Source: Branchiostoma floridae
Lineage: Eukaryota > Chordata > Leptocardii > Amphioxiformes > Branchiostomatidae
DNA length: 64,000 bases
NCBI RefSeq assembly: GCF_000003815.2
Contig: NC_049992.1
Location: 13,858,841-13,922,840, forward strand
Reading direction: 5' to 3'
In this document: positions 1 to 10,860 of the stretch, one piece after another
How the letters are laid out: each line of letters starts with the position of its first letter
Numbering within the stretch: position 1 is the first letter of the stretch
The notes under the pieces: model-generated
What the model was told of the DNA's origin: nothing
The model's input: the letters and a program-made list of their open reading frames with translations, nothing else
The model's database searches: none
Position numbers and translations under genes: made by a program

Positions 1-2223
1 GAATCCTGTCGGAGAATGGATGCATAACATGATTATGAGCAGTTTACAACTTCTAAGTTTACTACTTCAACTGAGAAATCAGAAATCAGTCTGATACTGA
101 CAATTCGTAAACTTACTGCCTATGTTTTCCACCGCATTGCTTTTTTCAAGGAAACGGCATTTTGCTCTCACACATATGCATTATTACGCACGGAGAAAAA
201 ATCCCGTTACCATGATTTTGGTAAAAAAAAAATTGGCTAAAAGATCAGCCAAAAGTAAACTGAGGTTATAATCCAGAAAATTTCAAATCCTTTCTAAGTT
301 TATGCAAATGATAAATATATGAACAGATGAATATATAGATAACGGCCATAACAAAGCTAGTATACATTACATATACCGAATACCACAATATTCTACAGAA
401 ACAAAACTCAAACTTAACCAAATTAAAAGCTGTGTCCTGTCAATACTGCTATATGTGGCAGAATGTTCGAGAATGACAAAGAAAGATCTTAGCACACTGT
501 CAACTTGTTATACCACAAATTTACGAAGAAGTCTTCGCATCTTCAGGCCAGCTACTCTATTATCAGAAATCATACATGTACAACTATTCAAAATTGATTG
601 TGTGGAAACTATCATTCTCAGGAGAAAGTGGAAATGGGTAGGGCAATGATGTACTGAGAAAAAGACTCAAATGACTGCAATAACAGCACTATACTGGGCA
701 CCGATAAGGAAGAGACAGCAAGGAAGACCTAATATCACCTAGCGGAGAACAGTGGCAAAAGTGCGGTGACTTTTAACCATAGATGGAAAGGCATCCAGAG
801 AGTATTCCAGAACCGAAGTAATTTTGGAGATTTTGTTGCTACCTTACATGTCGGGACGGACTACCGCACATTTTGTAACACTGTTTTGCTGAAATAACAA
901 CTTGATAAGATATTCAAGATATAAAAATATAGATATAAAAAGCCTCTTTACATATACCTGAATGTACGATTTATGTCTTTGGATCGTCGTAGTGTCAATA
1001 CACTCAAAAAACAAGCCAAAGCAAAGAAAAGAAGATTCTTGAGACTTTGGTGAAACAGGTGCTAACATATGTTCGTAGCTATACTGAAGTAAAATGCTCG
1101 GTAAGTTGAACGGGTTTTGGTAAACTACCAGTGAAGTAGACCAAAACACATGTTGATCACTGGGATGTAGCTCAGTCCTTAGCACCGAATAGGACCCAAC
1201 ATGAGAACCTGATCACAGTCCTATGTCGCACAGGGGATGAAGAGGATGAGTAAGAACGAGTTGTTCTTGTATTCCGTTGTATTTCAACATTTCAAAACCA
1301 ACCAGGAGTTCCTGAAGCTAGTCAACATTTCCAGCAACAATGCTCTACACCTAGTACCTGACACTCCACCTGTTATGCATGTATCATCTACCAAGGAAAA
1401 CATACCAGGAGTGCAGCAAAAAAGCGCTAGAAGACAGCAAAAACAACAGCTCATAGTGGCTGGTAATCCGGAAGCCGTCTGGAGGACAACGCTGCTGATA
1501 TAGCTACTGGAGACTAGGCGCTCCAGTAAACCACGCAAGAACAAAAGCGAAGAAAAAGGAGTCGGTTGGTAAGAACTTGTCATCTGCCCTGTTTAACTCC
1601 CAGCAATGCGACAAAGTACGCCTCTCAAACACTGGCCTCTACAGTCACTAGAGGTAATACAACTTAAGACTTCTTCCAAATGATACTAGAAGCCTGAGAA
1701 CGATCCATGATTTTGACATTTTGTTTTAGATTTATTTCACAACGTGATGCTGTTAAATTAGTTCTGACATTCGGGTGGATCATAGCAATATATTTTGATG
1801 CAGTATTAAATCTTACTTACAACAATTACAAGACTTGTGATCGCTAAGATATGTAAAAGTCACTCAAAAAGTGGAGGGCCAAACGGGTCAGTGGAAGAGT
1901 TTATACTGTTGTCTGCGTCTGGCAGTATGGCAGTATTACTATCAAGTTGTAACACAATAATCGTTTGTTCAAAGTACAATGTACTTGAACTGAACGATGA
2001 GAAACTATTCCGCAGTTTGTGTGTCATTTTGACAATCCATGCAGTGTTTTCATTTTTAAAAAAATGACGGTCATGGAAATGCTGGTCTCGGCATCAAAAA
2101 CGTAAAAAATGGCAGGCTGGACATGGCGTATGTATGCCAGTATTTCATGTAAACATTTTCAACTGTCGGAAAGATGTGAAAACCCCCTTCTGTTTGTATA
2201 ATATGGTAAACATTTTTCAAGAA
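1..2223. other. Intergenic stretch without a supported gene
   Basis: Only short unrelated open frames occur here and none carries a recognisable domain. Around 1162-1182 there is a tRNA A-box-like string (TAGCTCAGT) but no matching B box or cloverleaf. The base composition is AT-rich and unremarkable. Confidence 0.5.
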
Positions 2224-2290
2224 TATCTGTATCTGTACTGTATAGAAGGTATAACCGACCTTCGGCGTTACACAATAGCTATACACCAGT
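2224..2290 (-). mobile_element. Fragment of CR1-like retroelement 3' end
   Basis: This short block reads (on the minus strand) as a GTAACGCCGAAGGTCGG-like motif, a GGTTATACC-like motif and GATACAGATA units. The same order occurs at 33949-34020, directly downstream of a reverse-transcriptase C-terminus, so I take this as a 5'-truncated copy of that element's 3' terminus. Only the tail survives. Confidence 0.45.
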
Positions 2291-2880
2291 GTTAAAATAT
2301 GTTTAGTGGCGTATGTCGTCGTGAGCGCCAAGAAAGGAGCTATGGTAGTTTTTCGACAAGACTAGTCGTATAATGTGCTGCTTTCTGAGAGTTCATTGAA
2401 ATAGACATTTTCAAAATGAACATTTTCTATTTCTATTCTTATTGGTCAAAGTCAATGCAGTAGCGCACAAAATTATAAAAGCCTTTTCAATTTGTACCAA
2501 AACAGCATTTCAGGATATTAGAAACTAGGTATGGACTTCTGTCCTGAAAGAACTGAAAGTAATATATAAAATATGGAGCTAGTGTTACAACTTTTCTACA
2601 CAAGATATTCAATGCCATCAAGGTAGTGATTTGTTCTCTGCAGACAATGTTCCCTGAACTGCAGAAGAATGTTTCGCCTTGAAAGTAGGGAAGCGCACAA
2701 ACAAACTAGTTGATAAACTATACAATGTCCTAATGACATATTCTGCTTGCTTCACTGCTCTTCAGTTACAGCATAATCTACAATTGTCATCAAGAACTAT
2801 TATCTTTGTTGAATTTGTTTGAACTTGCTCTGAGAACAATTAGTCGTTTCGTGTTATATTGTTTGCAATTGGACGTAATA

Positions 2881-2961
2881 TATATAAATATCTTACCTTG
2901 CATGAAGTATCAAATTCGTATCAGTATTTTGCCGTTGTAAAAAAACGATCATCATGAAGGT
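2881..2961 (+). promoter_or_regulatory. Candidate TATA promoter with a two-codon first exon
   Basis: A TATATAAATA box lies at 2881-2890. About 70 bp downstream is ATGAAG followed at once by a GTACGC donor-like sequence (ATG at 2954). A first coding exon of only Met-Lys is common in secreted-protein genes. No convincing second exon was found before the assembly gap at 4118, so this is a weak inference. Confidence 0.2.
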
Positions 2962-3325
2962 ACGCTATATACCTAAAACTTAAACAAATGAACAATTGTA
3001 AAAGGAAACAATAGCCATACAATGTCTGGAGTATTGAATGTACATGTATCTAAGTATACAAGAGCAAAATGAAATAGTCTTGGGCTTACTAATGATGATA
3101 ATTACAAAGCCTAAACGTACAGAGAAAACTACTTAACATAACATGGAAGGATTTCATTAACTTGACAATGTTTATGTACAGTGTACCTAACTGTATCGAT
3201 ATTAGAGAACGTTGTTGTCATAAACCTATTATCAAGTACTGGTGATAATGGTTGTGTGTCTGCGTCATTTGTGTTGTTGCTGTTGCTGTTATGGGGTTCC
3301 TCATGGTGCTAAAAGCCCTCGTCTG

Positions 3326-3732
3326 TAGGGCTGTGTACTTAAATACCCGTACCTGTACCGTACCTAAAAAATTGTTTAGGTACAGGTCCGGACCTAAACA
3401 TCTGTGTACCTGTACCTGAACAAACTAAGTCACTATTAAACACTACTTTTTAAGACTGCTGGACAAGTAAATCCCGAATCAACAATGACAATGGTAATAA
3501 TCTTGCAATTGAAACTTAAGAAAACTTGCAAAGAAATTGTTTTGAGATTCAAATATGTAATTCCCCATACAAATATGGTAATTTATCACTAGCAAAGACA
3601 GTTAGCTACATGTTTAACTTACATATACTTGGTTAAACTTTTTAAGGTACAGGTGAAGGTCCGGACCTGTACCTAAACCCGTGTACCTGTACCTGTACCT
3701 GTACCTGAAATTTGTTTAGGTACACAGCCCTA
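3326..3732. mobile_element. hAT-type non-autonomous element (MITE)
   Basis: The 407-bp element starts TAGGGCTGTGTAC and ends with the inverse (GTACACAGCCCTA). It is flanked on both sides by the identical 8-bp target duplication CTCGTCTG (3318-3325 and 3733-3740). An 8-bp duplication with a TAGGG-type terminus is characteristic of the hAT superfamily. The interior is a degenerate palindrome rich in GGTACAGGT repeats, with no coding capacity. Confidence 0.85.
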
Positions 3733-3923
3733 CTCGTCTGTGTTGCGGCAGTGTTGTTATATCGGAACCAGACTAGTTAACCATTTTCGTGCATCATAGA
3801 TTGTTGGTAGGGCTTACAGTGACGCTGTTAGCATTCAGCATGGAGTCAACTTTTTCGTTGTCCACTCCTATCAAAACTGTTGGATCTTGAGGTGGTTGAA
3901 CACTATTCGGGTACGCACAACAG

Positions 3924-3958
3924 GTGTTTGTGTGTGTGTGTGTTTGTGTGTGTGTGTA

Positions 3959-4034
<76 letters not shown>
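3924..4034. repeat. (TG)n microsatellite
   Basis: Near-uninterrupted TG dinucleotides of about 110 bp lie just left of an assembly gap. Open frames across it are repeat artefacts. Confidence 0.95.
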
Positions 4035-4036
<2 letters not shown>

Positions 4037-4117
4037 GCGCCTAACTACATCTTGACCTCTTGCGAACATATTGTATTTAGGCTTTGCCGGCTACGTACAC
4101 CTGGCCATGCGTGCCCC

Positions 4118-4920
4118 NNNNNNNNNNNNNNNNNNNNNNNNNNNNNNNNNNNNNNNNNNNNNNNNNNNNNNNNNNNNNNNNNNNNNNNNNNNNNNNNNNN
4201 NNNNNNNNNNNNNNNNNNNNNNNNNNNNNNNNNNNNNNNNNNNNNNNNNNNNNNNNNNNNNNNNNNNNNNNNNNNNNNNNNNNNNNNNNNNNNNNNNNNN
4301 NNNNNNNNNNNNNNNNNNNNNNNNNNNNNNNNNNNNNNNNNNNNNNNNNNNNNNNNNNNNNNNNNNNNNNNNNNNNNNNNNNNNNNNNNNNNNNNNNNNN
4401 NNNNNNNNNNNNNNNNNNNNNNNNNNNNNNNNNNNNNNNNNNNNNNNNNNNNNNNNNNNNNNNNNNNNNNNNNNNNNNNNNNNNNNNNNNNNNNNNNNNN
4501 NNNNNNNNNNNNNNNNNNNNNNNNNNNNNNNNNNNNNNNNNNNNNNNNNNNNNNNNNNNNNNNNNNNNNNNNNNNNNNNNNNNNNNNNNNNNNNNNNNNN
4601 NNNNNNNNNNNNNNNNNNNNNNNNNNNNNNNNNNNNNNNNNNNNNNNNNNNNNNNNNNNNNNNNNNNNNNNNNNNNNNNNNNNNNNNNNNNNNNNNNNNN
4701 NNNNNNNNNNNNNNNNNNNNNNNNNNNNNNNNNNNNNNNNNNNNNNNNNNNNNNNNNNNNNNNNNNNNNNNNNNNNNNNNNNNNNNNNNNNNNNNNNNNN
4801 NNNNNNNNNNNNNNNNNNNNNNNNNNNNNNNNNNNNNNNNNNNNNNNNNNNNNNNNNNNNNNNNNNNNNNNNNNNNNNNNNNNNNNNNNNNNNNNNNNNN
4901 NNNNNNNNNNNNNNNNNNNN
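4118..4920. other. Assembly gap (803 N)
   Basis: Unsequenced bases lie between a (TG)n tract and a (CA)n tract. Repeat collapse is a likely cause. Confidence 0.99.
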
Positions 4921-4921
4921 C

Positions 4922-4922
<1 letters not shown>

Positions 4923-4972
<50 letters not shown>

Positions 4973-5062
4973 CAAACGAACAAACATACATACACACACA
5001 AACAAACACGCACACACACACATAAACGCGCACACAAACACACACACACACACAAACACACA
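4923..5062. repeat. Compound (CA)n / (CAAA)n microsatellite
   Basis: Two CA-rich blocks are separated by interrupted CAAACA units, immediately right of the gap. Long open frames through it and through the gap are artefacts. Confidence 0.95.
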
Positions 5063-5629
5063 CCAGGTTTTGGTTAGCCCTGTCTGATACCATTCGACAT
5101 TTTTCACGATTTGATTTCTGTAGATGTTCTCTGACATCCTAAGGGTCTAAGAGAAACCACTGTCACCTCATTTGACCCAAAGTGCTGGCTTACTTGTCTA
5201 GATACCCGTGCTTATGCTTACATAGACGTTACAGTGGGAATAAAATGCCTCATACCGAATAAAGGCATGTGCTTTTAACTGCAGTTTCAATGTTTTGGAT
5301 TATCAATAGCATACGAAGTTAGTAAGAAGATTTTTCTGACCACCTGCTAGTGTCTTCAATGTCACATTTAGGTATAAACATCAACACGTTACAGGTTGGC
5401 GCTATCTCTTCGCCATAGATGTTGACATATTCGTCATATTTGGTGATATAAATGAAAGCATGTACCGACATTGATGCCTACACTAGAATTTCCAAGTCTA
5501 TGCTGACTGTATTCTATGAATGTAACTATATGTATGAACATTTGTCGGATTGAAACTGTGGTTATCTTCACTTTTAACCAAAACAAAACACAAATCATGC
5601 TGTAGCGAAATCGGCCCACAACGCTTGTG
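5063..5629. other. Intergenic, nothing supported
   Basis: Non-repetitive AT-rich sequence. No domain-bearing frame, transposon end or clear regulatory cluster was seen. Confidence 0.4.
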
Positions 5630-5740
5630 CCAGCTGATAGTTATCGACGATATGATTGCCGACGCGGCCCCAGCGTGCGTGGGCGGGGAATTACGCATGC
5701 GGCGTGCCGCGCGCTCGTCTGTACCTCTCGTCACATGATT
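5630..5740. promoter_or_regulatory. CpG-rich block with EGR/Sp-like and NRF1-like motifs
   Basis: Within AT-rich surroundings this block is strongly CpG-rich. It contains GCGTGGGCGG (5677-5686), overlapping EGR and Sp/KLF consensus, and ACGCATGCGGC (5693-5703), close to an NRF1 site. No first exon is recognisable beside it, so promoter function is inference. Confidence 0.3.
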
Positions 5741-7751
5741 TGCACAAGACAGAGAAGGTTGAAACCCAGCGTATACCTGCAAGTCTGCATATGTGTGCAC
5801 ACACAGTACATCTTATGCAATGCTCACAAAGTCTTGCAGACTGTGTATCATTGCTACCAAGAGCTAGCAGTCAAAACAGCGAGGTATTGCGTAGGTGGGA
5901 GGCCGTTAATCGGTACTGCGGGAAAAATTCCGATCGATATCGCAAAACGACAGTGACGTAAAATCCGTCCGCTCGAGGGGTTTTCCCTCTCTGCAGAACG
6001 TACATGCCATGAGCAGTCCTTGATAAGAAGGCAAGGGTTTTACCTCCCGTCATTAAAATCATCATCAATATCAGGGCTACCAGGGTGGAAGGAATGAGAT
6101 TGCGGTATAATCAGGAACATATTCATCACCACCGTAGGCACTCCGTGTAGCAATAAAAACGATATAATAATACCACAACTTTGCAGAAAATATTGCAATA
6201 TAAGCAGGTATAGTAGAACAATTATAAGTGTTACTGACCATATATGGACTGTATGCACATGCTTCCGTGTTGCTTACCACTCGCCGCAAGACAATCGGTG
6301 TGCCCACGCTACTCAAGCTGGCCCGATGTGTTCTTCTTGCCCACGCATTGAGAGGCAGCAATCCACACGCTGCAGCGTTTTCCCGCCAAGGCTTGACCTA
6401 GCAGAGGGGAGAGACCCCACACTGCAGCTAGTGAAGCACGTGAACGCGTCATGGCAATTAGCGCCTCAAAAGGACGGGGCTCCCCGTTCCGTACACCCTC
6501 ACGCGTTGGTATCCAGCAACAACACCTCAGAACCATCTTCGTGTGCGTTTGTGTCTAGTACAGAAGAGTGTCTTCTTGTTTTTCTAGCGGTTTTGCTTTG
6601 GGGACGGGTTTATATACTGGATAGGAAGCTCCCAACGCCCCCGCATTCATTTGTACACCCACGCCTTTCCACCGCCGAGTCAAAGATAGAAACATACATT
6701 GTGTATGTCCGCATGCTCCTCAAGATTTTGCTTAGGATTAATAGGGAGCCAAGAAAACAAATAGATGCCGAGTCCCACCTACTTTGCTAAAAATAGTTCG
6801 AGCGGGAAAAGACTGTTGTCTGATAGGGCGTTACAGATTGTGGCCAGAAATATCCTGGTAGGGTAAAATTAGCTCGGCTCGCGCCGGCCGCAACATCTCC
6901 ATATGTGGAAGTCCTCGGTGACAGTGGTACAGCCGACGAGCCCCGCGGCCTCGCCAACGATTTCTGCAGTGCCAATACGATATTCTGGCAAATGGTACTG
7001 TGAGGCCGAGGGGCCACTTCGTGCATCAATTATGAAAGCAGTCCCCAGCGGTGTCACCTGAAATAACTTTGAACTTTTTCAAGTGTAGTTTGACAAAGAA
7101 ATAATGGATCGTGGGTGTATCAACCACCTGACAATGACAACACAAAGCAAAACAAAACAACAAGATGATAGCAAGTAACATTTCTTCTACCTACTCGCAA
7201 TTTTGAGAACAAAGGTTTAATATTATGCAGCTGTATCGTCCCCCGCGTTCAATAATGTTCTAAAAGATCAGCAATTGTGTTAATCAAAAGCGATATTATA
7301 ACATTTTGCATGGGATTGACTAGTTATAGATAGCTAAATGGTTCAGAAAATAGCAATTGCGTCTGTAACCAAGCCATTTAGGTAAAATATACAGATACAA
7401 TAATCAACCACGAGAACATGAAAGAGCTTCCAAATGTTTATTTTAGGAAAAACGCGTCTGAATCAGTGTATATGTCCGCATTCTGTCGGCAAACAACAGA
7501 AATAATTTGCAGCATGGCGCCCGATTCGCCCACCTTGTGCTATAGAACGCCAGAAACTGCATGCTTCAGATCTCCCTGTGTTTCCCCAAAACATTCTTCT
7601 TTCCAACTTTTCATCCCTAAATTTAGGCACAAAATCTTCCGTTTTCTATTTTTGGAATGGACTGTTCTTCAAAGCCCTAATTTCATTGGAAAACCTGAAT
7701 TGACCGGGGGTACCCTCACACCTTGGGTGCTTTTATGACTTAGGACTCCGC
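5741..7751. other. Intergenic stretch with unrecognised ORFs
   Basis: The longest frame, 6326-6790 (+), begins with ATG and would give 154 residues with one hydrophobic run near residue 85, but I recognise no domain. An ATG frame at 7418-7738 (106 residues) is likewise anonymous. A half-CRE (TGACGTA) lies at 5954. Neither frame is called as a gene. Confidence 0.3.
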
Positions 7752-7777
7752 GTCGCCATGGCGACGTGATGACGTCA
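7752..7777. promoter_or_regulatory. RFX/X-box-like palindrome next to a full CRE
   Basis: GTCGCCATGGCGAC (7752-7765) is a perfect 14-bp palindrome matching the RFX/EF-C type X-box layout. Five bases on is the full CREB/ATF site TGACGTCA (7770-7777). A half-CRE (TGACGTAA) follows at 7883. The motifs are seen; the function is inferred. No gene start is identified nearby. Confidence 0.35.
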
Positions 7778-9918
7778 GTGCGGGAAAACTAATCACAAGA
7801 CCGTCTCTGCTGGCTTTCCCGGGAAAATTAATAGCACTATTAGGCGAAATGTATTGTAATAGGGTGGTCGCCTTGGACGCAGTGACGTAAATACGGGACT
7901 ATATCTGGTGTGCGCTGTGCTCTGAATAGAAATGTTGCGGCGGAGCCTAACTGTATTGGGGATGGTGGAAACCGGGAAAGAAGGGGCTGAATCACGACGC
8001 CCGTATTCTTTTATTTTGCCGGCACTGCCAATCGCGATGGTGCAGCGTTCACAGCAAACATGGGAAGAGATCTCATACATAGTCGTTCCATTTCTGCATT
8101 CTGTGTAGCTATATGAAAAAGCTTTACGGATCCGGATACGACAGATTTTGGTGGATCACGTTATATAATATATAACTGTGAATCGTGATGTTCGACTACA
8201 GTGTGCACATTGAGAGCTTCGTCTCACAGACAAGCAGGTCATTTCAGACTGAAAACCTAAGGTCTGATCTACGGTTATATATGTTTGGATAACTATACAT
8301 TTACACCATTGGCTGAAGCTCGAGTGGAGACGGGTTGAGAACGTGTTTGTGATGTGTTTTGAGGGGGAATGACAGGGTTTGACTGGGGAGAGGTCCTATT
8401 TTCCCCATCTCTCAGCCCTTCCAGCGTTGGGGAAACCTCCATGGCTCTATGAACAGCGATCAATACTAATCCATCCAGAATCGACACACAGCGATTTGTG
8501 AGAAGGACAAAATTTGCGTTAGCACTGACGAGAAAATGATTGTGCTGTCTGTGATTCATGTCTATAGAAGGCATGAGCGCAGTGTCAAGCAGATCTTGTT
8601 CCTCTGTCTGTTCACCTCAGCCCTGTTGCACCGCCTGTAACACCAACTGCCGAATCAGCACCAAGGAAAGACCCCTCTATAGTATAGCCATCTCAGCTCC
8701 AGGCACAATGCACATCGTGTCCGTTCCCCAAAAAATTCAATGTCTGTAAGCTATCACTCCCGAAATTGATTCAAACCATTATCTGTTGTGTTTAGTTTAA
8801 TGCATGGGGCAAAGAATGACTTTTGCGGTTGATATTCCTATATTGAATCTAGTCGTACAAGGCATACCTTTTTTGGAAAAGTACCAATAAGTAATAATAT
8901 ATCTGTTACATAACAAGGCCTATTCACCTTAGATAACTTCGAGCTGTATTTTGTTTGTAATTTCAACCTGTACTCGTTCGAATTCATTACTTAGTGATAT
9001 TGTCACTACTTTGTTAGAGACTGGGAAGAGCACGAGAATACGAGTAACTAATTGCATTATTTCAAACAACCTTAACCTTCATTGGATGCAGAGGGTTAGA
9101 TATATAACTCCATAAGAATACATCTGTTCTATATTCATTAAGTTTAGAATGGATCGGTGCTATTTGCACAAAGTGAGACTGTACGTGTATTTCGTTGAGT
9201 TAATCACATCACTTGTGTTTTTATCTTCAAGTTCTAATATACAAATCCTTTAACTGGTTGAGTAGAATAGTGTTTGACAGCAATTAGCTTTAAGGTGGAT
9301 AAAAGGACATTTCATCACGATTTTATTTCATTTTTTACAGTACCTTTTTAAGTGTAAGCTACGCCGCTAGTGACAATCCATATATATAATTCTATAATCT
9401 TCCTACAATTTATACAAATTGTATACGAGACATTTCAATTGTGTAAGTTACTTAAATTTTTTTTAATTTCATATCAAGCAAAAAGTATTGAAATCGTATC
9501 TAAGAGTACATCTAATATGTGACTAGTTTAAAGCAATGAGTTGGCAAAAAATGCCCCAAATCACGAAGACGTTTTCGTATAATTATATAAAGAGAACAGA
9601 GTTTAAACTAGAGAACCTTATAGGGAAATCTGCCCACGTTCCTGGCATGTTGCACCTGACAGTTGTATTTTTGGAATGGGATGCTTTCCGGTTTGTCCAC
9701 AAAAAAAGTACATGTCGGAAAGTGTGGTCGGAGACATGTTACATATTTAAGGTCTATTCCATATACAGTTCTTTGTGGCGAGAGCTTCATCTGCAGATGC
9801 CGCAGCATTAGACTGTGGGCGTGTAGAGTAATAACATAATGCCTTCTCCAGCGCCGGCCCCGACCAAGCGATTACCGTATGTTTGGGTTGACATATAAAC
9901 CATGGCCGATAAACGTGA
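7778..9918. other. Intergenic, nothing supported
   Basis: A minus frame at 8293-8574 and a plus frame at 8558-8749 overlap head to head and have no recognisable domain. The rest is AT-rich unique sequence. Confidence 0.35.
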
Positions 9919-9928
9919 CCAAATTTGG
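9919..9928. promoter_or_regulatory. Consensus CArG box
   Basis: CCAAATTTGG is a perfect SRF/MADS CArG box. It sits inside a wider imperfect palindrome (GTGA on the left, TCAC on the right). It is isolated from any identified gene, so its role is unknown. Confidence 0.25.
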
Positions 9929-10816
9929 AGTCACTGCGGTCGACCTAATCCCAATGCTATCGTATTCACCCCCAAATGTTCTAGGGAAAGAGCCAGGTGG
10001 TTTCGTGACAATCCAACAGCAGACTGCCAGGGATCGTGAAAGGTTGAACTAGAGCTTTTCTTTTGTTGTGAATGAACTGCCATATAGGGAAACATGCAGA
10101 GGAGTCTAGTGTTATTGGTAGATTATTTTCTACAACGAAGTAGCTATTTAAAGTAGGTAATTAGATATGCCTATTAAACTGATCTATTTCTGTATTCTTA
10201 TATAAATATGTATACGAATGGAAAGCGGGTTGCAAACTTTTCTGTGATCCATGTTTGGTAGCTGTACTACTTTAGATGTTGCAAATGGTATGAACAAGAT
10301 TTAATGAAACACTCGTTACTTTCATGCTTTTGTGCACTCGTGTTTACGTAATGGATAAATTAAAAAAATGGTCAAATTAAACAATAATGCAACGTGTTAT
10401 AAAACTTGTGCAACGCCAGGAAAACTGCTTTGACATTTTAGGTTCAAACGTTAGTACAGTTTGCTAAGTTCCTGCGTAAAAATAACGCACTGAGTGGTCA
10501 TTTATTGCCAATTTTTAACAATAGTTCAAATGGACAATTGAATAAAGCTACGTTGAAAACATCCTTTTCCGTCTCGGACTTCAATTTTTATCGAGGCTAT
10601 AAAGCAGCGAGGAATTTTTTTCCCACTCATGTCAAATATTTGCCTAAGATGATATTTAAGACTATCAAGTGACATATAGTATAGAGACGACCTTTGTATC
10701 GAGTCCACGCACATTTTCAGGGACGTGCAACAGCTGCAGCACCAATGGTAGCACCAACCAACGTGTTCGCCTGCATTCCGTGGACAAGTATTGGGCTTGG
10801 GCTTGAAGGTGAGGTG
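9929..10816. other. Intergenic, nothing supported
   Basis: Unique AT-rich sequence with no domain-bearing frame and no recognised repeat. Confidence 0.35.
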
Positions 10817-10860
10817 ATTTGCATGCATCTTGTAGACTTCCCGCCAAGTTGCGTGGGCGG
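10817..10860. promoter_or_regulatory. Octamer, E2F-like and EGR-like sites in a cluster
   Basis: ATTTGCAT (10817-10824), TTCCCGCC (10838-10845) and GCGTGGGCGG (10851-10860) occur within 44 bp. They match POU-octamer, E2F and EGR/KLF consensus. No adjacent transcription unit was recognised. Confidence 0.25.

Noticed and set aside
1160-1230. tRNA-like A box (TAGCTCAGT)
   Set aside because: No B box (GGTTCRA), no anticodon arm and no acceptor stem pairing; not a tRNA, at most a remnant of a tRNA-derived SINE.
3794-5137. Several 300-400-codon frames on both strands
   Set aside because: They run through TG/CA microsatellites and 803 unsequenced bases; no real coding evidence.
6326-6790. 154-residue ATG frame
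   Set aside because: No domain, codon pattern or splice context beyond the open frame itself; kept only as a note in the intergenic entry.
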